Origin: Candidatus Leptofilum proximum | GTDB taxonomy: Bacteria > Chloroflexota > Anaerolineae > Promineifilales > Promineifilaceae | Reading direction: 5' to 3' | DNA length: 64,000 nucleotides | Assembly: GCA_016710325.1 (NCBI GenBank) | Contig: JADJXK010000002.1 | Span: forward strand, 4,154,001 to 4,218,000 | Part shown: positions 15,618 to 25,667 of the stretch, piece after piece | Numbering within the stretch: position 1 is the stretch's first letter | Layout: each line of letters opens with the position of its first letter | Notes under the pieces: generated by a model | Databases searched by the model: none | What the model was told of the DNA's origin: nothing | The model's input: only the letters and a program-made list of their open reading frames with translations | Made by a program: the position numbers and the translations under genes

Positions 15618-17024
15618 TTAGTCAAACTCAAAGTTAGTCCAGCCAAAGAGATTTATTCCATAACCAGGTTCAGACTGAAATATTTCCTGATATTCCCATC
15701 TAGTGACATCCAAGATACGCAATGAATAAGCAGTTTGCCCCTCTTTTTCAATCAAGGCTAAATAAACGAACAGCTCATTAGTTAACCACTGACCATCAAA
15801 GAATGTCGCCTCTGAATCGCAAATGTGCCCAACTTGCCAAGCTGAAGTATCGAGCAAAAAGCCTACACCATTTTGCTCCCTCTTAGTTCCGTAAACAATA
15901 TATTGTTGATTTTGTGACCATTCTAAGAGGCTAAGTACAAATTCGTCCGTCGAAGGATACGGCTGAAAAGGAAGTTCAACTTCTTGGCCATCCTTGCCAA
16001 GATTAACTATTCTATCGAATCCGAAACGCTTTTCGTTTATTCTGTCTCCAATATAAAACAATACTCGGCTTCCATCTGCTGTCCATACTGGTGGCGGTGG
16101 GCCAGGCAAGACACGAGATTCTTCCTCCCAAATAATATATTCTGTTATAAGATCCAAAAGACGGACTTTAACTTCATCGTTTGCAAGAGCGGTGTAAAGC
16201 ACCAAGTTGCCAGAGGGGCTGATAGAAGCAAACCCACCTGGGATGACCTCATCATTAAAGATATATCCGGGTAAAGAAAGGTTTTCAACTAGAATTTCAC
16301 TTCGTTCAGCTACTGGATCAATCAGTACAAACTCACGTTTTATTCCTTCTCCCCAAATTCTTTCCACGTCAGTTAAGATTTTAACTTGTCCATCTGGCAG
16401 CCACTCGAAGTCCCAAACTTCTCCGGCAATGATTTGCAAACGTGTTTCAGTTTGGTTTTCCAAATCATAGAAAATGACTTCTTCTTCTGTACGATCTTCA
16501 TTTGTGTATTCGAATCGCAACAGGGTATTTCCATCATCCGAAACAATTACCCAAGATGAAGAATCCTCAGGAATCCCATAAGCTAATTGAGGTTCTAGAT
16601 TAGAAGATGAGGCCGCCCAAATCCCCGGTGACTGAGGAGTGTACGGATATGGATAATCGAATTGAAGCAATTGTCCAGTGCCAAACAGGATACTACCCGT
16701 TGACCAAAAGGGTTGTGTATCTGAGGCAACTTGTTTAGGGCATTCTCCAATATTTACCAATTCTGTTTCGGGTTCATTCGTTTGCGATGGGGTCATTATC
16801 GGAGATGAATCAGTTTTGGGTGTGGGTGTTATTGTTGCTGTGGGTCTAATGTCCACCGTATCGACTGTTGGGATGGTTGTTTCAATTTGTACTGGAGTTG
16901 ATGCGATCCCAGTCGCGAGAGGAGACGGTGATATAGGTGCTGGCTCTCCCACGGAGTTTGGGTAGCATGCTGTTACACAAAAGATAATAAGCAGATATAC
17001 TTTGCTTTTTATTGATTTGTACAT
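15618..17024 (-). CDS. Lipoprotein with propeller-like repeats, following the RHS gene (possible immunity protein)
   Basis: 468 residues from the ATG at 17022-17024 (GAGGG 5 bases upstream; a TTG four codons earlier is less likely). The signal peptide ends with the lipobox VTAC. A Thr/Pro linker (PISPSPLATG ... TPTPKTDSSPIMTP) leads to a TolB/PD40-like propeller, with blades such as SSWVIVSDDGNTLLRFEY, WLPDGQVKILTDV, ISPSGNLVLYTAL and VWTADGSRVLFYIG. It begins 46 bp after the stop of the giant RHS gene on the same strand, exactly as the smaller lipoprotein follows the orphan tip. A surface immunity or anchoring role is therefore plausible but unproven. AT-rich compared with the core genes. 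Confidence 0.8.
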   Translation of the reverse strand: MYKSIKSKVYLLIIFCVTACYPNSVGEPAPISPSPLATGIASTPVQIETTIPTVDTVDIRPTATITPTPKTDSSPIMTPSQTNEPETELVNIGECPKQVASDTQPFWSTGSILFGTGQLLQFDYPYPYTPQSPGIWAASSSNLEPQLAYGIPEDSSSWVIVSDDGNTLLRFEYTNEDRTEEEVIFYDLENQTETRLQIIAGEVWDFEWLPDGQVKILTDVERIWGEGIKREFVLIDPVAERSEILVENLSLPGYIFNDEVIPGGFASISPSGNLVLYTALANDEVKVRLLDLITEYIIWEEESRVLPGPPPPVWTADGSRVLFYIGDRINEKRFGFDRIVNLGKDGQEVELPFQPYPSTDEFVLSLLEWSQNQQYIVYGTKREQNGVGFLLDTSAWQVGHICDSEATFFDGQWLTNELFVYLALIEKEGQTAYSLRILDVTRWEYQEIFQSEPGYGINLFGWTNFEFD

Positions 17025-17069
17025 ATTTGCCCTCAATTAGTTAACTTCTCTTTAATTGGTTCAGGAATA

Positions 17070-20000
17070 TTAGCGTAAAGTACCCGTATGTTGTTCGGAT
17101 GTCAGAATGACAAAAATTTGCACGGGCTCTCCTCTAGCATCAGAGTAAATATACATCCAATATGCTTCCCGTCCTCCATTTAGGAATGCGGGCATATCTA
17201 CTAGGGCATTGCCGTAGTGAAAGGGGGCTTTGCTTCCTTGAACATTGCTATTAAGGATGTCACTTGCTGTTGTAGTAAGGCTCTCAAAGAAATCCTCGCG
17301 AGCGTAGCGTGGATTGAACCGCGCATTATTCCGATCATTGGCGTGTACTTCCATATCTGTAATAGGTTGAGCATATGCCCAAAAGCTATTAAAGCATGAA
17401 GCACTCCATGGTCCATCGGAGCAGAATGCACTATATCTATTGGCGGTAACCTCTACAGTTTCTTGAACGGGTGTGCCATCAGGTGCCCAAAGATTGCCAA
17501 ATTCGGCATTTAATAAAATAGCCATTGCCTCTTGAGAATCAATTTGAGATCCCCACCAACCCGAATATTTTTTTTGCTCATTTGATGTTTCCTGAAGTGT
17601 TTGAAGCCCATTGTAAGCTTGCAGTCCACCTGGTCCAGCTCCTCCATATGGAAACGGGCGATCGGTAAGTCCCTCAGGCGGTGATGAGGGTAAAACCTCA
17701 GGTAGTGTTGGGTTTTCACAACCTTGAATGTCATTAGAATCTCCAAGCATTTTGCATGGGGCATGCCCAGAGGGATCTATGAATCTGATAGGGTTATTAT
17801 ATCCGTATGAGTAGCGGTTGAAACTTTGCGGGTTGGTGGGGTCTGGTACAATCGTATCCGCTGACAGAAAGCGGTTAAGATAAGGCACGTAGTAGCGGGC
17901 GTTCATGTATATCAGCCCAATGTCGTTGCTGCCGCTGTTGTTCCCCAGGTGGCCGGTGTAGCCCCGGTCCGAGTACTCACCCGTCGGCTCCAGCCGGAAA
18001 TCCCCAAACGGCTCATACAACGCCCGGGAGTCATACACACGTGGGGCGGTGCCATCAGCCTGCAAAATGCTTAAGGTGCTGGTGCTGCCCAAGTGGTCGG
18101 TGTGCATGTAGTACAGGCCATTGTCCCCATCTGGGCTGCCCACAATGCGCAGCCCAATCGCCTGCCCGGCCAGGCTGTAATTCGTCCGCTGCACTCGCAC
18201 GCTGTACTGGAAATACCCATTACAATGCAGCCGTTCAGACTGTTTGTAGTCATCGTCGCAGCCGGTGCCGCTGTAAGTGCCGGTTGAGTACGTTGTGGGC
18301 GCTTCCGTCTCATAGATCACACCGCCCACCACAATTCTATCCACGTATAAATCACGTGAACCGCTGTCATTCACAAACGCTACCTTCACCGTCGTTACAT
18401 CAATTGGCCAATAGCTGCTTGTATAAGTAAACGCCTGAAAATCACGTTGGGCCGGGTTCCCCTGCACGTTCGTAAATGTTGCAACAGTCTGTTCATTGAT
18501 CCGCAGCTCCATCGTCGGGTACACATTATTCACCTGTGTCCCCGCCGCATAAATCGTTATCGTTTGCGGTGTCGTTGGCGGTGGAGCCTCTACAGGACAG
18601 GGAGCTGAATTAGCCCACACGTCTACAGATGGATTAGGTATTGTTGTTACTATTCTTTCTCCTGCAAATGAACTGCTTCCAATATAGCCGCATACAATTA
18701 CCTTGAAATTCTCTGCAGGCAATTGCGGAAATTCGTAGTGCCCCATTGCATCAGTAACAGTCGTGGCAAGTAAGGTGGTAGTGTTTTCATCCCAAAGCAT
18801 TACATTTGCGTTCGCCCAAAGATTCCATGCACCTTGCAAGTACCTAACGACCCCACTAATATCTCCTGCCGGTGTAGGTGTAACGGTTGGCGAAGCGGTA
18901 GGTGTGGCCGTTGGCGTTTGGGTTGGTGTCGCCGTGGCCGTGTTTGTAGCGGTTGAGGTAGGCGTGAACATAGGTTGCGGGGTGCCTGTTAAACTAATTG
19001 ATGTAGCGGTTGGTGTCGTAGTTACCAGGGCCGTAGCTGTTGCCGTAGCCGGAGTTCCACCCACCACGCTGACATTGTCAAATACGCCAGTAGCCAGAGT
19101 GGTCGTGCTATATCCCGTCACGGCCATACCCACGTAAATCGTTGTACCCATCGTAATGGTGCGTGTTTGCATTACTGCCCAGTTCACCCCATCATTCGAA
19201 TGGGACAAGGTAAAGGTATTGCCACTGCGCTCAATGCGCAACCACTCCGGTGCGCCCAACGTGTACCCCGTCACATCCGTGGTGTCACTTCCACTGCTGG
19301 CCCGGTCCATCACCCGGATACGATTATTTATTATAACAGCAGCCACATGAGCCGAATCAGCCGATAGGCTGTCGCGCATCATAATGCCCGCTCTTGGTCG
19401 GGAACCCCCACCACTCAAGGAAACGGCATTAGCTATAATGCTTCCATCTCCTGTCAAGCTCTGATAAACAAAGTGGAACGCATCTGTGGTGCCACCAATA
19501 TCACTCCCACCGCCATTTACCGTAAACGTGCCGTTGGTTTCATCAGCAGAACCGGTTACACCTACTGCACCAATATCGCTGCTTACCCAGGGTGAACTGA
19601 CGGGGCCAAACAACTTGGTTTGCTGTTCGCTAGCCAGATTCCCCTCAATATCTGGAACGACATCGTCCAGTGCTTTCACGCGCTGTCCCCACCCTGCCAG
19701 ACCAGCCAAAAGCAGCAGCAGGAACAAACTAACCAGTGTCCCTCGTGAAAGGGTTCGTTTACTGCCTTTATGCCAGTACCAGCGTCCCAACTCTGCCAGA
19801 CACAGAACAGAAAGCCCTGCCAACAAAACCAATGGAACGACATACAAGAGAAAGTCAGAAATGGTGGATGTTGTAGGTTTGTTCTGTTGTTCAACCTGTA
19901 CAACAGGTCCAGCAAATGTCGTTGATATCGTGTTCAATGGCGCAGCCGCCACGGTTCCCGCCGAAAGAGGCAGGCGCACTTCTTCTTCATAGCCGGGGAA

Positions 20001-23000
20001 GGGCGTATACTTTACGCTATCTCCCCATGTCTGCGTCAGGCGCATCCCCGAGGCATCGTAGCCAAACCCGGTGAATGGCTGCTCGCTGTAGTTATCAATA
20101 TAGGCAATGTCACGATAAATCCAGTGATGGAAGCGCCAACTCTCACCTTTCGGGAAAATACTTGTTTGATAGTAAGCAGCAGCGGTATCTGGTGCACTCT
20201 TGGGATAAAGATGAAGGGTAAGCCCGTTTGTATCGTCAACCACAAGGGTCAGCACATACCAGGTACCGGGTTGCACAGTGAGCGGCAAAGTCGTATATAC
20301 AGGGTCGGCACTTCCCACTCGTTGCTGTACGTCAAAACCATTGTTACGCGCGATCAATGCAAAACGACTGCCGTCAACACCCCAGCCGCCGTCCGTTTCA
20401 AGGCCAAAATGGGCACTTGTATTTGTGCCCGTTACCTGGAACTCAAGCCGAATACTTTCTCCACTTTCTAAATCAAAGACAGTTCTTCTGAAGTTGCCAT
20501 TCCAGGTATTGTCGCCTGCTCCCCTACTTTGAATAACATTACCTGCTCCAGGTAAGTTGTGAGGTACTACCTGATATGAGTTGAATAGCCAACTGCTGGT
20601 ATCTTTTGCATCAAAAGAATCCATAAATGTGCTGTCTTCACGGTCTACAACGTAAGCCAGCCGATTCTCTTGATCAAAAACCTGGGTAAACTGTCCATCC
20701 CCATCCATACGGCCAACCATATTGCCGTTGGCATCATAGGCGAACTCACCTATTAGAGAGACATCAATCCCACTTAATCCAACGACTGTTTTTTCAATTG
20801 ATGTAACTCCATGCACTGGCTGACCCATGCCTGACTCAGGATAATCATACAGTTCATCCGCGTAATAAGGAGTCACGATATAACCTGGGAAATTTATATG
20901 TCTTCCAATAAGATTACCAACGGCGTCATAACTATAGCTGTAAATGTAATCAGCTACTCCCCCCGTAGCGTTTGCTGTAATTAAGCGGTTCAGACTATCA
21001 TAAGTAAATTCTTGTTTATCCGTGCCATCGGAGGAAGTAGTTGAGAGTATCGAAGTAACATTGCCGATGGCATCGTACTGGTAAGCAAAATCTGGTCGAT
21101 TGTCACCTGTGCTGGGGGTAGTGGTTTCCGTACCGTTAATGATTTTCTCAAGCCGGAAATTGTTCGCTGCGCCACCATACCTAAACAGCGTATCCTGGTT
21201 AGAAGTGTGATTTCGATCTACATAGGTTAGTTGCCCCATCGCATTGTAGCGTACATCGGCAACCAGTGTATCACCGCCAGCAACCAGGGTATTTTCGCCT
21301 TCACGATCATAGGTCATGTTGATGACCTCACCGTTGGGATACTGAACCTGCAACGGCCGATTGAGCGGATCATAACTGAGGGTTTGTAGGGTGTAGGGAC
21401 GGCTATCAATAATGCGCTCTTGTTTTTCCAGACGACCCAGCGCATCGTAGAAGAATGTGTCATAGTTTTGGGCTGGGTTCGATCCCCAACTAATCATATA
21501 TAGTTGCCCAACGCTTCCTGCGTCTGCATCGTTGCCATAATAGGAGTAGTGAGCCAAAATCTGTGAGCCGGAACAGAGGTGATTGCCAATTTCTTTGGTT
21601 AGGATTCTGTTTAACTTATCGTAGGTGAAACAAAGAGAATTTCCGTTGGCGTCAATTTGCTCAACCAGGTTGCCTGCTGGGTCATATTCATAGCTCCAGG
21701 TACCCATATCGGGATCGGTCATCCCTGTTTTATGGCCTAAGGCATCATATTCTATTGAAGTTTGATTGCCAACAGCATCTGTTACCGCAACTAAATTGTT
21801 CAGCGTATCATACTGATAGCTGGTACGATTGAATTCTAACTCCTGGTAATCATCCAAACGCAAGGTAACATTATTTGTGTGAACAAAAGCTTGAAATTTC
21901 CAACCGGGATTTTTCCAACTATTGTCCTTGCTGTCCCTTATTTCCGCAGAATTGGCTGGATTTCCCTCTTCCCAAATCACAATGGCATAGTCGGCGGAGG
22001 ATTGACTTCCCCGTAGGACAGCCCGATACCAGGTGTTTGCTTTTAAAGGAAGTATCACCTCAGAAGTATATGTTGCACCTTCATATTGGATTAATCGAAT
22101 TTGGCCGACAGCAATATCGATTCCCCATCGTCGATAATCTGGTTGATCTTGGCTGCCAGTTGATAGATGAATATTCACCTTTGCATTGGCATTATCAACA
22201 AGAAATGAAAAGGCTGCACCGCCATCTCCGGTTGTGCTTAAGGTACGTGTCGCACTGTTGTTCCAGTTTCCATACCCCTTGATCCGCATTTCACTGTTAC
22301 TCACCGTTACATCCCCGACTTTAGACCATCCAGGGATACTGGCATTGTTAAACTCATCACTAAAGGTAGCTGTTGTTTCATCAACTTTTGCCAAACGACC
22401 AAAGCTATCGGTAAAGGCTGCTTGTAGTTGATTTGCTGCATTAGAGCTGTATGTGCTCTGCAAACCATAGACAGTAGTGGTTTGCGAACCGTCCGGGGCT
22501 GTTATGAGAGACGGCCGTCCCAAAGCATCATAGCTACTGTTGGTACTGGCGTAACTCGCACAATCGTGCCAGTAGAACTGTGCCGTATTGGTACCGCCTG
22601 GATGAATCTGGCAGGAAGGTTGCCCTAAAGCGTTGTAGTGGGTCTCTTGCCAGATAACCGTATTGGCGCTTCCATCAATGGCCACGTCGAATTTTCTTTC
22701 TTGCACAACTCGCCCTAATCCATCATAAAAACGTCTGGTCGTTGATCTTAGTGCAGGGTCATTGGGAAACGTTATTTCATCAATTTGAAGCACTTTGTTT
22801 ATAACGGAGTATGTATATGTAATTGTCGGGTTTGCGGCCGTTTGTCCCGGTCCGATGATAGTTGTTAAACGTCCAAAAACATCATATCTGTACTGAGTTG
22901 TGAGGTTATTTGCAACATCGGTAATTGATGTGGGTAACCAGGGAAATTCAGATTCGTAAGATATCTCAGTAGCATGTAGGAGAGGGTTTGAGACCGAATA

Positions 23001-25667
23001 AAGTTGCAACCCATAACTGCCATAGGATGAAGTAGTGACACGCCCACTGCTGCCGTTTCCAGCAGAAGTCCAGAATGTCCAATTTCCTGAACCTGTAACG
23101 GTTCCAATCTGTCCATATTCGCTGTAGTTTGTTACAGTTTGGACATTACCAAAACTGTCATAGGTGTATCGAGTATCAACTGTTTCATATAGTTCCAATG
23201 AACCGGGATCCATATCAATTAAGTTTCTTTGCACTCTTGTTAATGTGAGATTGCCCTTTACTGGGACTTGATTATCCGGATCCATTGAGCCATCATACAA
23301 ATAAAAGGTGCGTGCAGCCGTATTACTATTATTATCTAGTGAACGTGTTAACCAGGATACGATTATCCAGGCGTTTTCATTTGTAACATATCGGGTTCGG
23401 CTGCCATGACTGAACTGTGAGCTTACACTGCCACTAATATCCTTGGACACGTTATAAACATCTTGACCGGTGACCCGCCCCCATTGACGATTTCCTTGAT
23501 TACCCGGTGCGTAAGTGTACCGCACTTCGACTCCATTGTACTGCCCCCCTGGCGCATGATTGAGGGTCGTTGATTTACTTAAGCGGGCAAATTCACCCTC
23601 CGTAATGGTTGACCAAACCCAGTCATTGATCTGCTCCGTAATAGGCTTTTGGGTATTTGGATCGTAGATAGTAGAATTTAGTAGTTTTCCGTTAAGCCAG
23701 TAGTTACTAATGTTAAACGTTTGTTTGCTTTCACTAAGAACTATGTTCTCTGTAACTGGATCTGGATCATAAGTTCGAATGATTACCTCGCTGAATCCTA
23801 CTAGATTACCGCTACCACTCCCGTAAGGAGAGCGACAACCCGAGCCATCTATATCGTGACAGCTCGTAGCACTATCCCGATCATATTCGATATGCGTTGC
23901 TGCGGTCCCATTGCTGCCATTATAAATGTGCTCTACGCCATCCCAGGTAAATACGTCACTGACCCGATAAAAACGATCACCGAACTCTTCGTAGGCTAAT
24001 TTAGTAGCGGCTCCGTACCCATTGTCTACACGGGTCAACAGTTCAATACATCGTTCTTGTTGGCCATCACTGTCACAACTCTTCCATGCTTTTTGATCGT
24101 ATGTAAACGATGTAATTGGCAGAGAACTGGCTCCATCACTGCCCAATTCTGTTATGCTGGTCATCATCCAGAATTCAGTGGTCCATCCTGTAGGCTCGTC
24201 AGTCTGATGATTATAAGAGTTATAACTAAACAAATAACTTTTGAGAGTTTGCCCATCATGAATTAGTTTAATTTCTGATGGCTTAAACCACCCGGCAAGC
24301 ATAAACTTTGCCCTCTCGGCCGCATCAAAATTTGTCTGGGTATAATTAAAATCTATTTCAGTCCTATAACCTTGGCCTGGGTAATAGTTATAATAAATCT
24401 TGTCTAAGGCTACATCAACTTCAGTATCATAATTGCCCCCTGGCACAGACCGGCACAGAGAAGAATTATCCACCGTTGCCCCACATTTTGTTTGATAGGT
24501 GTAGAGAATTCTTAGACCATTTGCATTTGTGATTGTGTCAAGTTTCCAGCTGTAGGCTGAATACAAATTATTGCGCGGCTGGGAGTCATTGTGAACAGAA
24601 ACTGGAGCAATAACCTGTTCAGCATCTTGGTTAAATCCAAAGCGATATTGGGTACCGTCGGCCGTTTTTATGAGCCAATATTCTCCTGTCACATTAGTCA
24701 GGGTACTATCTGAACTGCCGTTTATATATTCAATATAGAGAGAAGGATCTCCAATAGCTTCATAGCGGCCGTGCCTACCCGTTGTTATCGGTTTCAATCT
24801 GTACGAAACGCCATTTAGTTCTAAGGTGAAGCGCGTAGTCTCGAAATTGTGGCAACATCCACCGTAACCTTCAACATTGTACATTCTAGATGAGTTCCCG
24901 TTAATGATTTGCGCCTGTGGTAACGACCAGCCTTCACCAAAACCTTGGCTCATTACTAAGGGTCCTCGAATGTTGTCAAGTCCACCACTATTGTAGAAAA
25001 GGGTAAGTTCCGGCGTTAATCCACCAACGCCTGGGACAACAGTTATTGGGTAACTAAACTGTGCTGCTCCGGTAAATTCTGAGGCGCCTGGTGGCGTATA
25101 GGTAGGCTCCCACCCTGACGGATCCGCTGTCACAGATTCTGGTACTGGAACTTCTCCCCCACCTAAACTTGCGTTCGTTTCTGTGTCAATGAACAAAGCC
25201 AAATCAGTTTCCACACTATTTGACTCTACAGAGCGAACCATAAATTGTAGATTAATAATGTTGGGTGCTCCTGCGAGCACTTGTACCAGCAATGTTACAT
25301 TCTGTTTGGCATTGCCTTCAAGATTGCCCAGTTCAATTAGATGGCTATTTAAATCTAGCCCACCAGCATCCATGAAATGCAAATTTAGATGATACGGTAC
25401 GTCTAGCTGAATTTTGGACAGGGGTGAGGCCGAAGTATTTTCAATTTCCAGAACTATTTCACCTAGTTCACCAAAGGCTAACGGACTGACCGAAGATGAG
25501 GCAGATAAAGTTAGTGCTGGTTCGGCTTGTAAGAATAAACTTTCTGAAAGGTCCAACACTTGGTTGTTCACCGCAGAAATTGAAGGCATTGCGGAAACTT
25601 GAAGTAAGAAGAAAGCTAGGAATAATAAGGTGAAAACTCGGATGTAAACACGAATGGAACGATGCAC
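17070..25667 (-). CDS. Giant secreted RHS/YD-repeat protein (polymorphic toxin-like)
   Basis: 2865 residues from GTG at 25665-25667, with AGGAGG 6 bases upstream. After a signal peptide (about 1-27) comes a CARDB/DUF11-like domain. A SpvB-like entry (AQFSYPITVVPGVGGLTPELTLFYNS, about 200) is followed by a long YD-repeat shell. Two jelly-roll-like inserts lie inside it (DEFNNASIPGWSKVGDV, DSFDAKDTSSWLFNSY). Around 1930-2000 two hydrophobic helices interrupt the shell, then a LamG/DUF1349-like domain, a Thr/Pro linker, an SdrD-like CNA-B domain and a CBM60-like module (RDLYVDRIVVGG, DDYKQSERLHCNGYF). The RHS core ends FNRYSYGYNNPIRFIDPSGH, followed by a variable tip of about 230 residues. YD shells encapsulate a C-terminal effector; here the tip has no recognised activity. 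Confidence 0.93.
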   Translation of the reverse strand: MHRSIRVYIRVFTLLFLAFFLLQVSAMPSISAVNNQVLDLSESLFLQAEPALTLSASSSVSPLAFGELGEIVLEIENTSASPLSKIQLDVPYHLNLHFMDAGGLDLNSHLIELGNLEGNAKQNVTLLVQVLAGAPNIINLQFMVRSVESNSVETDLALFIDTETNASLGGGEVPVPESVTADPSGWEPTYTPPGASEFTGAAQFSYPITVVPGVGGLTPELTLFYNSGGLDNIRGPLVMSQGFGEGWSLPQAQIINGNSSRMYNVEGYGGCCHNFETTRFTLELNGVSYRLKPITTGRHGRYEAIGDPSLYIEYINGSSDSTLTNVTGEYWLIKTADGTQYRFGFNQDAEQVIAPVSVHNDSQPRNNLYSAYSWKLDTITNANGLRILYTYQTKCGATVDNSSLCRSVPGGNYDTEVDVALDKIYYNYYPGQGYRTEIDFNYTQTNFDAAERAKFMLAGWFKPSEIKLIHDGQTLKSYLFSYNSYNHQTDEPTGWTTEFWMMTSITELGSDGASSLPITSFTYDQKAWKSCDSDGQQERCIELLTRVDNGYGAATKLAYEEFGDRFYRVSDVFTWDGVEHIYNGSNGTAATHIEYDRDSATSCHDIDGSGCRSPYGSGSGNLVGFSEVIIRTYDPDPVTENIVLSESKQTFNISNYWLNGKLLNSTIYDPNTQKPITEQINDWVWSTITEGEFARLSKSTTLNHAPGGQYNGVEVRYTYAPGNQGNRQWGRVTGQDVYNVSKDISGSVSSQFSHGSRTRYVTNENAWIIVSWLTRSLDNNSNTAARTFYLYDGSMDPDNQVPVKGNLTLTRVQRNLIDMDPGSLELYETVDTRYTYDSFGNVQTVTNYSEYGQIGTVTGSGNWTFWTSAGNGSSGRVTTSSYGSYGLQLYSVSNPLLHATEISYESEFPWLPTSITDVANNLTTQYRYDVFGRLTTIIGPGQTAANPTITYTYSVINKVLQIDEITFPNDPALRSTTRRFYDGLGRVVQERKFDVAIDGSANTVIWQETHYNALGQPSCQIHPGGTNTAQFYWHDCASYASTNSSYDALGRPSLITAPDGSQTTTVYGLQSTYSSNAANQLQAAFTDSFGRLAKVDETTATFSDEFNNASIPGWSKVGDVTVSNSEMRIKGYGNWNNSATRTLSTTGDGGAAFSFLVDNANAKVNIHLSTGSQDQPDYRRWGIDIAVGQIRLIQYEGATYTSEVILPLKANTWYRAVLRGSQSSADYAIVIWEEGNPANSAEIRDSKDNSWKNPGWKFQAFVHTNNVTLRLDDYQELEFNRTSYQYDTLNNLVAVTDAVGNQTSIEYDALGHKTGMTDPDMGTWSYEYDPAGNLVEQIDANGNSLCFTYDKLNRILTKEIGNHLCSGSQILAHYSYYGNDADAGSVGQLYMISWGSNPAQNYDTFFYDALGRLEKQERIIDSRPYTLQTLSYDPLNRPLQVQYPNGEVINMTYDREGENTLVAGGDTLVADVRYNAMGQLTYVDRNHTSNQDTLFRYGGAANNFRLEKIINGTETTTPSTGDNRPDFAYQYDAIGNVTSILSTTSSDGTDKQEFTYDSLNRLITANATGGVADYIYSYSYDAVGNLIGRHINFPGYIVTPYYADELYDYPESGMGQPVHGVTSIEKTVVGLSGIDVSLIGEFAYDANGNMVGRMDGDGQFTQVFDQENRLAYVVDREDSTFMDSFDAKDTSSWLFNSYQVVPHNLPGAGNVIQSRGAGDNTWNGNFRRTVFDLESGESIRLEFQVTGTNTSAHFGLETDGGWGVDGSRFALIARNNGFDVQQRVGSADPVYTTLPLTVQPGTWYVLTLVVDDTNGLTLHLYPKSAPDTAAAYYQTSIFPKGESWRFHHWIYRDIAYIDNYSEQPFTGFGYDASGMRLTQTWGDSVKYTPFPGYEEEVRLPLSAGTVAAAPLNTISTTFAGPVVQVEQQNKPTTSTISDFLLYVVPLVLLAGLSVLCLAELGRWYWHKGSKRTLSRGTLVSLFLLLLLAGLAGWGQRVKALDDVVPDIEGNLASEQQTKLFGPVSSPWVSSDIGAVGVTGSADETNGTFTVNGGGSDIGGTTDAFHFVYQSLTGDGSIIANAVSLSGGGSRPRAGIMMRDSLSADSAHVAAVIINNRIRVMDRASSGSDTTDVTGYTLGAPEWLRIERSGNTFTLSHSNDGVNWAVMQTRTITMGTTIYVGMAVTGYSTTTLATGVFDNVSVVGGTPATATATALVTTTPTATSISLTGTPQPMFTPTSTATNTATATPTQTPTATPTASPTVTPTPAGDISGVVRYLQGAWNLWANANVMLWDENTTTLLATTVTDAMGHYEFPQLPAENFKVIVCGYIGSSSFAGERIVTTIPNPSVDVWANSAPCPVEAPPPTTPQTITIYAAGTQVNNVYPTMELRINEQTVATFTNVQGNPAQRDFQAFTYTSSYWPIDVTTVKVAFVNDSGSRDLYVDRIVVGGVIYETEAPTTYSTGTYSGTGCDDDYKQSERLHCNGYFQYSVRVQRTNYSLAGQAIGLRIVGSPDGDNGLYYMHTDHLGSTSTLSILQADGTAPRVYDSRALYEPFGDFRLEPTGEYSDRGYTGHLGNNSGSNDIGLIYMNARYYVPYLNRFLSADTIVPDPTNPQSFNRYSYGYNNPIRFIDPSGHAPCKMLGDSNDIQGCENPTLPEVLPSSPPEGLTDRPFPYGGAGPGGLQAYNGLQTLQETSNEQKKYSGWWGSQIDSQEAMAILLNAEFGNLWAPDGTPVQETVEVTANRYSAFCSDGPWSASCFNSFWAYAQPITDMEVHANDRNNARFNPRYAREDFFESLTTTASDILNSNVQGSKAPFHYGNALVDMPAFLNGGREAYWMYIYSDARGEPVQIFVILTSEQHTGTLR

